From Promethearchaeota archaeon (GTDB taxonomy: Archaea; Asgardarchaeota; Lokiarchaeia; Sigynarchaeales; SOKP01): a DNA stretch of 7,692 nt. Made by a program: the position numbers and the translations under genes. Shown in pieces: positions 4,980 through 7,692 of this stretch; the first letter of the stretch is position 1; each line of letters opens with the position of its first letter. The DNA is taken from contig JAEOTJ010000098.1 of assembly GCA_016839905.1 (NCBI GenBank), positions 1 through 7,692 on the forward strand. The letters run 5' to 3'. The notes beneath the pieces were generated by a model. That model was not told the origin of the DNA, made no database searches, and saw only the letters and a list, made by a program, of their open reading frames with translations.

Positions 4980-6818
4980 ATGGTAAATTCAATGAAATTT
5001 AACAAATTAATCTTAAAAAAGATCGCTTTTTTTGCTCTTATCAGTATTTTATTTATTGGAACAATTAATTTATCATTTAATACTCCCACGAACAATGCAT
5101 CCCTGCGCTCTAATCCTCAATCTTCTCAAGGTCATCTACTATGGACCTCTAAACTCTCTGGTACTATTAGGTCTATCGCAATTTCGGATGCTGGTGATTA
5201 TATTGCGTGTGGCAATTTGGGATATGTCTCTTTATTTAATAAATCAAGTAATATCGCATTATGGAACTATAGTACGGGAAGTACTGTAAATGAGATTGAT
5301 ATTTCAGCAGATGGGAAATATATTTTGGCAGGATGTCAAGATGGTTGGGTTTATCTCTTCAATAATTCAGTAACCACTCCAAAACAATATGAATGGAGAT
5401 ATGATACAAGTGAAGCTGTATGGTGTGTCGCTATTTCAGCAGATGGTAAATATGCGGTTGCCGGAACATCTGGTACAAATGATAAAGTCTGCCTTCTAAA
5501 TGTTAGTAAAACCTCTGATCCACATATTTGGACTAATAGTGATTCTAGTGATGGAATAGAAAGCGTCTCAATTTCAGGTAATGGAAGCTATATTGCAGCT
5601 AGCGCCTTCGTTTATCTTTATAAGTTTAATCTGTCAAGTTCCACTCCTGATTGGAGTGCCACTCTTGCGCTCGGAGGTATAGTGGATATTAAGATGTCCA
5701 GAGATGGGAATTATATTGCTGTTGTAAGTAGTGGTTATGTGAATTTATTTGATAAAGAGTTTACAAGCGACACTTACTTATGGCAAGATGATAGCCTTAA
5801 TGGTTATGGTAATTCCGTTGATATTACATTAGATGGAAGCTATATTGTAGTAGCAGGCGATAATGCGTTTTGTGCGTTATATAACAAAACAGGCTCTACA
5901 CCAGAACGTGAATACTCTGTGGATGCCCTTGATCATGTAAATGACGCAGCAATTTCGTTAGATGGAAATTATGTAGCAGCAGGATATACTTATATTACTG
6001 ATAGCTATAGAAATACCACTTATTTCTATGATAGAGATTCATCCATAGCAACTTGGAGACATATGTCTCAAACAACAATATCACATGTTGCTCTTTCAGC
6101 AAATGGAAGTTATTTAGCAGCATGTGATTGGGATGATAACTTATATTTTTATGATACATTAAAGGAGGTACCCGAATCTGATGACTATAATTTAGGTTTT
6201 TCTAAAGGAGACACATTTTTATATGAAATAACGGTGAAAAATAATACAGAATTAAGTGCTTTAGGAATTACTTTTGCAGCAGATTCAACTATAGGGGAAA
6301 AACGTTGTTATAAAATAACGAACATAGAAGAAACATCGTCATATTGGTTAGTATCATATGATGCTTGGGATTGGAGTTCAGACAATGATGGATGTTGCGG
6401 TATCACTATATACGAAGATGAGATTATAGTTTATAAAGACCCTCTCGACTATGGATACAATATTAAATACATTCATCCAGACTTAATCAGTATATTACCA
6501 AAACCTACAGAAGAATATATAGGTTTGATTGATTGGGATTCATCCATTACTGTTTCTGGTTGTAATATAACTTGGGATGCAATCACTTATGAAGTAATAT
6601 ATAACTATGACGATGAGGGATTTTTAGATAAATATACTGTAAAAAAAGACACTAAAGTCATCTTAGAAATAAAATATGCAGGAAAAGCTTCTTGTCCTGA
6701 AATTCAAGGGCAAGAAAATGAAATGCCCGATTTATTTGTAATGATTCTATTCATAGGGATTGTTGCTGGTGTAGGGATCGTAGGAATAATTATGATGAAG
6801 AAGCATCACCGAGGGTAA
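4980..6818 (+). CDS. Secreted, membrane-anchored beta-propeller (WD40/PQQ-like) surface protein
   Basis: This 612-aa protein starts with a basic N-terminus and a hydrophobic signal segment (about residues 14-34). A second ATG at 4992 (Met5) is an equally plausible start. Residues about 52-393 hold eight copies of a blade motif of the form ISxDGxYIAAG followed by a VxLFN strand, at roughly 68, 108, 152, 198, 239, 282, 325 and 371. The 40-46 residue spacing fits an eight-bladed propeller. Residues about 402-575 form a separate, Tyr/Asp-rich domain starting FSKGDTFLYEI, with Cys at 443, 472, 473, 528 and 572. A single helix (about 585-606) followed by KKHHRG anchors it, with the bulk outside the cell. 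Several N-x-S/T sites could be N-glycosylated. A role in binding or adhesion at the surface is inference. T-rich DNA follows its stop. Confidence 0.85.
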   Translation: MVNSMKFNKLILKKIAFFALISILFIGTINLSFNTPTNNASLRSNPQSSQGHLLWTSKLSGTIRSIAISDAGDYIACGNLGYVSLFNKSSNIALWNYSTGSTVNEIDISADGKYILAGCQDGWVYLFNNSVTTPKQYEWRYDTSEAVWCVAISADGKYAVAGTSGTNDKVCLLNVSKTSDPHIWTNSDSSDGIESVSISGNGSYIAASAFVYLYKFNLSSSTPDWSATLALGGIVDIKMSRDGNYIAVVSSGYVNLFDKEFTSDTYLWQDDSLNGYGNSVDITLDGSYIVVAGDNAFCALYNKTGSTPEREYSVDALDHVNDAAISLDGNYVAAGYTYITDSYRNTTYFYDRDSSIATWRHMSQTTISHVALSANGSYLAACDWDDNLYFYDTLKEVPESDDYNLGFSKGDTFLYEITVKNNTELSALGITFAADSTIGEKRCYKITNIEETSSYWLVSYDAWDWSSDNDGCCGITIYEDEIIVYKDPLDYGYNIKYIHPDLISILPKPTEEYIGLIDWDSSITVSGCNITWDAITYEVIYNYDDEGFLDKYTVKKDTKVILEIKYAGKASCPEIQGQENEMPDLFVMILFIGIVAGVGIVGIIMMKKHHRG

Positions 6819-6846
6819 TATCGTATAAGAAAAAAATAAGCAACTC

Positions 6847-6862
6847 TTTTTAACATTTTTTT
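6847..6862 (+). terminator. T-rich tract, likely archaeal terminator of the surface-protein gene
   Basis: T5 (6847-6851) and T7 (6856-6862) follow the stop at 6818 by about 30 nt without a strong hairpin. Archaeal RNA polymerase often terminates at such T-runs. Confidence 0.45.
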
Positions 6863-6882
6863 GATTTAATTTAAAAGATTGA

Positions 6883-6907
6883 AATTCGAATTGTTATAAT
6901 TAAAGAT
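6883..6907 (+). promoter_or_regulatory. Candidate promoter of the four-helix membrane protein
   Basis: AATTCGAA (6883-6890) is followed 3 nt later by TTATAATTAAAGAT (6894-6907), which holds a TATA-like box 36-45 nt before the ATG at 6939. The same 14-base string occurs at 4674-4687, 4 nt after an AATTCGAA, near the prs-set promoter. Confidence 0.4.
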
Positions 6908-6938
6908 TTAACTAAAAATTCTTTATATTTATTTGAAA

Positions 6939-7409
6939 ATGGATTATAAGGATTTTAAAGATGGCTTGACAAGTCTTTCAGTATTTCTATTTATTTTTTC
7001 AATTACATTCATGATAGGATCAATTTTAATGAAGCCATATATTGCTTTGGAACCTTTAGATAGAGATTTTATTGTAATCTTATGTATAATCAATATTTTA
7101 TTTAATTTATATTATTTAGCAGAAGCTTTAAGATTAGAAAAGGTTTTTAAATTGGAAGATAAACACGTGTTAAAGTTTGGAAAAAGGATTGGAATTATAA
7201 CAATTATATATACTCCACATTTCTTTTTAATAATTTCCCTTTTTTTTAGAGGTTTTCATGATTTACAGGTAATGATGATTTTTTTAATATTTGCAATGGA
7301 AGGATTACTTATAGGACTTGTTTATAAAGAAGTTTATGACTTGTTAATTCAAGAAGAGGCCCAAGTGAAATTTGAATTAGACAAGAATCGTAAAAGATAT
7401 TTGAACTAA
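6939..7409 (+). CDS. Four-helix integral membrane protein of unknown function
   Basis: I do not recognise this family. From the ATG at 6939 it has 156 residues; a TTG two codons upstream (6933) is the alternative, but ATG gives the natural MDYKDF start. Four hydrophobic segments are clear, at about residues 12-31, 44-64, 84-104 and 110-130. They are joined by a short loop and by charged stretches ([20 protein letters not shown] between helices 2 and 3). The tail (about 133-156) is highly charged and probably cytosolic. The gene follows the surface-protein gene by 120 bp with its own promoter candidate, so they may be independent units. Its TAA (7407-7409) overlaps the stop of the opposite-strand tnpB, so its end lies at or inside a transposon end. 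Whether its last residues are native cannot be told from one sequence. Confidence 0.7.
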   Translation: MDYKDFKDGLTSLSVFLFIFSITFMIGSILMKPYIALEPLDRDFIVILCIINILFNLYYLAEALRLEKVFKLEDKHVLKFGKRIGIITIIYTPHFFLIISLFFRGFHDLQVMMIFLIFAMEGLLIGLVYKEVYDLLIQEEAQVKFELDKNRKRYLN

Positions 7410-7692
7410 TCGCCCTTAAAATTGCGAGATTCCTTTTTCCTTGAAAACAGCCTAAAAAGATTTCGAAAAATCTCTTTAGGTCTTACATTTTCTCCAAAGG
7501 CGTGACTTCCCGTCGTTCCAACGGTAGATATATCCTCATGGATAATCATTATATTTCTTTCTTCTTGAAGGATTCTAATTCCTTCTTTTTTTAGGTTAAT
7601 AGAGGCGTTCTCGTCTCTATTGTGAGTAGTTCCACACTCTAAACAGGTCCACGCTCTCTCTTTTAAAGCAAGGTTGTTGTTTTTCCAACCAC
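7406..7692 (-). CDS. tnpB: TnpB/OrfB-type transposon nuclease, C-terminal part (5' end outside window)
   Basis: The minus strand is open from the window edge (first full codon 7688-7690) to the TAG at 7406-7408, giving 94 residues of a canonical IS200/IS605 TnpB C-terminus. It starts with [16 protein letters not shown], the second half of the zinc ribbon, with the second CxxC as [15 protein letters not shown] follows and holds the third RuvC Asp. The first CxxC and the rest of the protein lie off the window. The tail is typical: about 60 residues with [20 protein letters not shown], ending in a basic [12 protein letters not shown]. It differs in subfamily from the tnpB fragment at 1-354, which lacks this zinc ribbon, so two different transposons border the window. 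No right-end hairpin was found after its stop, because that DNA is the coding end of the membrane-protein gene. Confidence 0.92.
   Translation of the reverse strand, partial: GWKNNNLALKERAWTCLECGTTHNRDENASINLKKEGIRILQEERNIMIIHEDISTVGTTGSHAFGENVRPKEIFRNLFRLFSRKKESRNFKGD

Noticed and set aside
5032..5289. An 85-codon plus-strand frame within the surface-protein gene
   Set aside because: It is a +1 shadow of a long, repeat-bearing frame.

Overview
The window is AT-rich DNA that most likely comes from an archaeon, plausibly an Asgard (Promethearchaeota/Lokiarchaeia-like) lineage. Three things point that way. The first complete gene belongs to the archaeal UPF0200 P-loop kinase-like family. Several starts lack a clear Shine-Dalgarno and have TATA-like boxes about 25-40 nt upstream. 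One large secreted protein has an N-terminal signal, repeats and a C-terminal membrane helix with a short basic tail, a layout common in Asgard surface proteins. The phylum is inference; archaeal origin is better supported. No rRNA, tRNA or CRISPR array was recognised.

Layout. Both edges hold 3' ends of IS200/IS605-type tnpB genes from different subfamilies (1-354 on +, 7406-7692 on -). Next comes a UPF0200 gene (458-1000, +). It is followed by a minus-strand UPF0175 antitoxin / DUF3368 PIN toxin pair (1028-1765), whose toxin frame is broken by one base. A second, degraded copy of the 3' half of the UPF0200 gene lies at 1937-2232. The toxin-antitoxin pair therefore sits between two 296-bp direct repeats that are about 96% identical and gap-free. 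A minus-strand gene set follows, transcribed from 4625 towards 2222: a 90-aa protein of unknown function, an unusual fusion of an IscU/NifU-like domain to an alpha/beta hydrolase, and PRPP synthetase (prs). A gap of about 350 bp with promoters separates it from a plus-strand pair: a 612-aa membrane-anchored beta-propeller protein and a four-helix membrane protein. The stop codon of the last gene overlaps the stop of the right-hand tnpB.

How it fits together. The most parsimonious history is that the UPF0200 gene and prs were once direct convergent neighbours, and that the toxin-antitoxin cassette arrived with, or caused, a duplication of the UPF0200 3' end. The extra copy (stop at Tyr119, seven missense changes) and the toxin (frameshift) are now decaying. 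The prs operon is the metabolic core. The IscU-like/hydrolase fusion upstream of prs has no function I can name and is the most novel protein here. The surface protein and the small membrane protein look like a separate envelope-related pair, with no direct evidence of a shared function.
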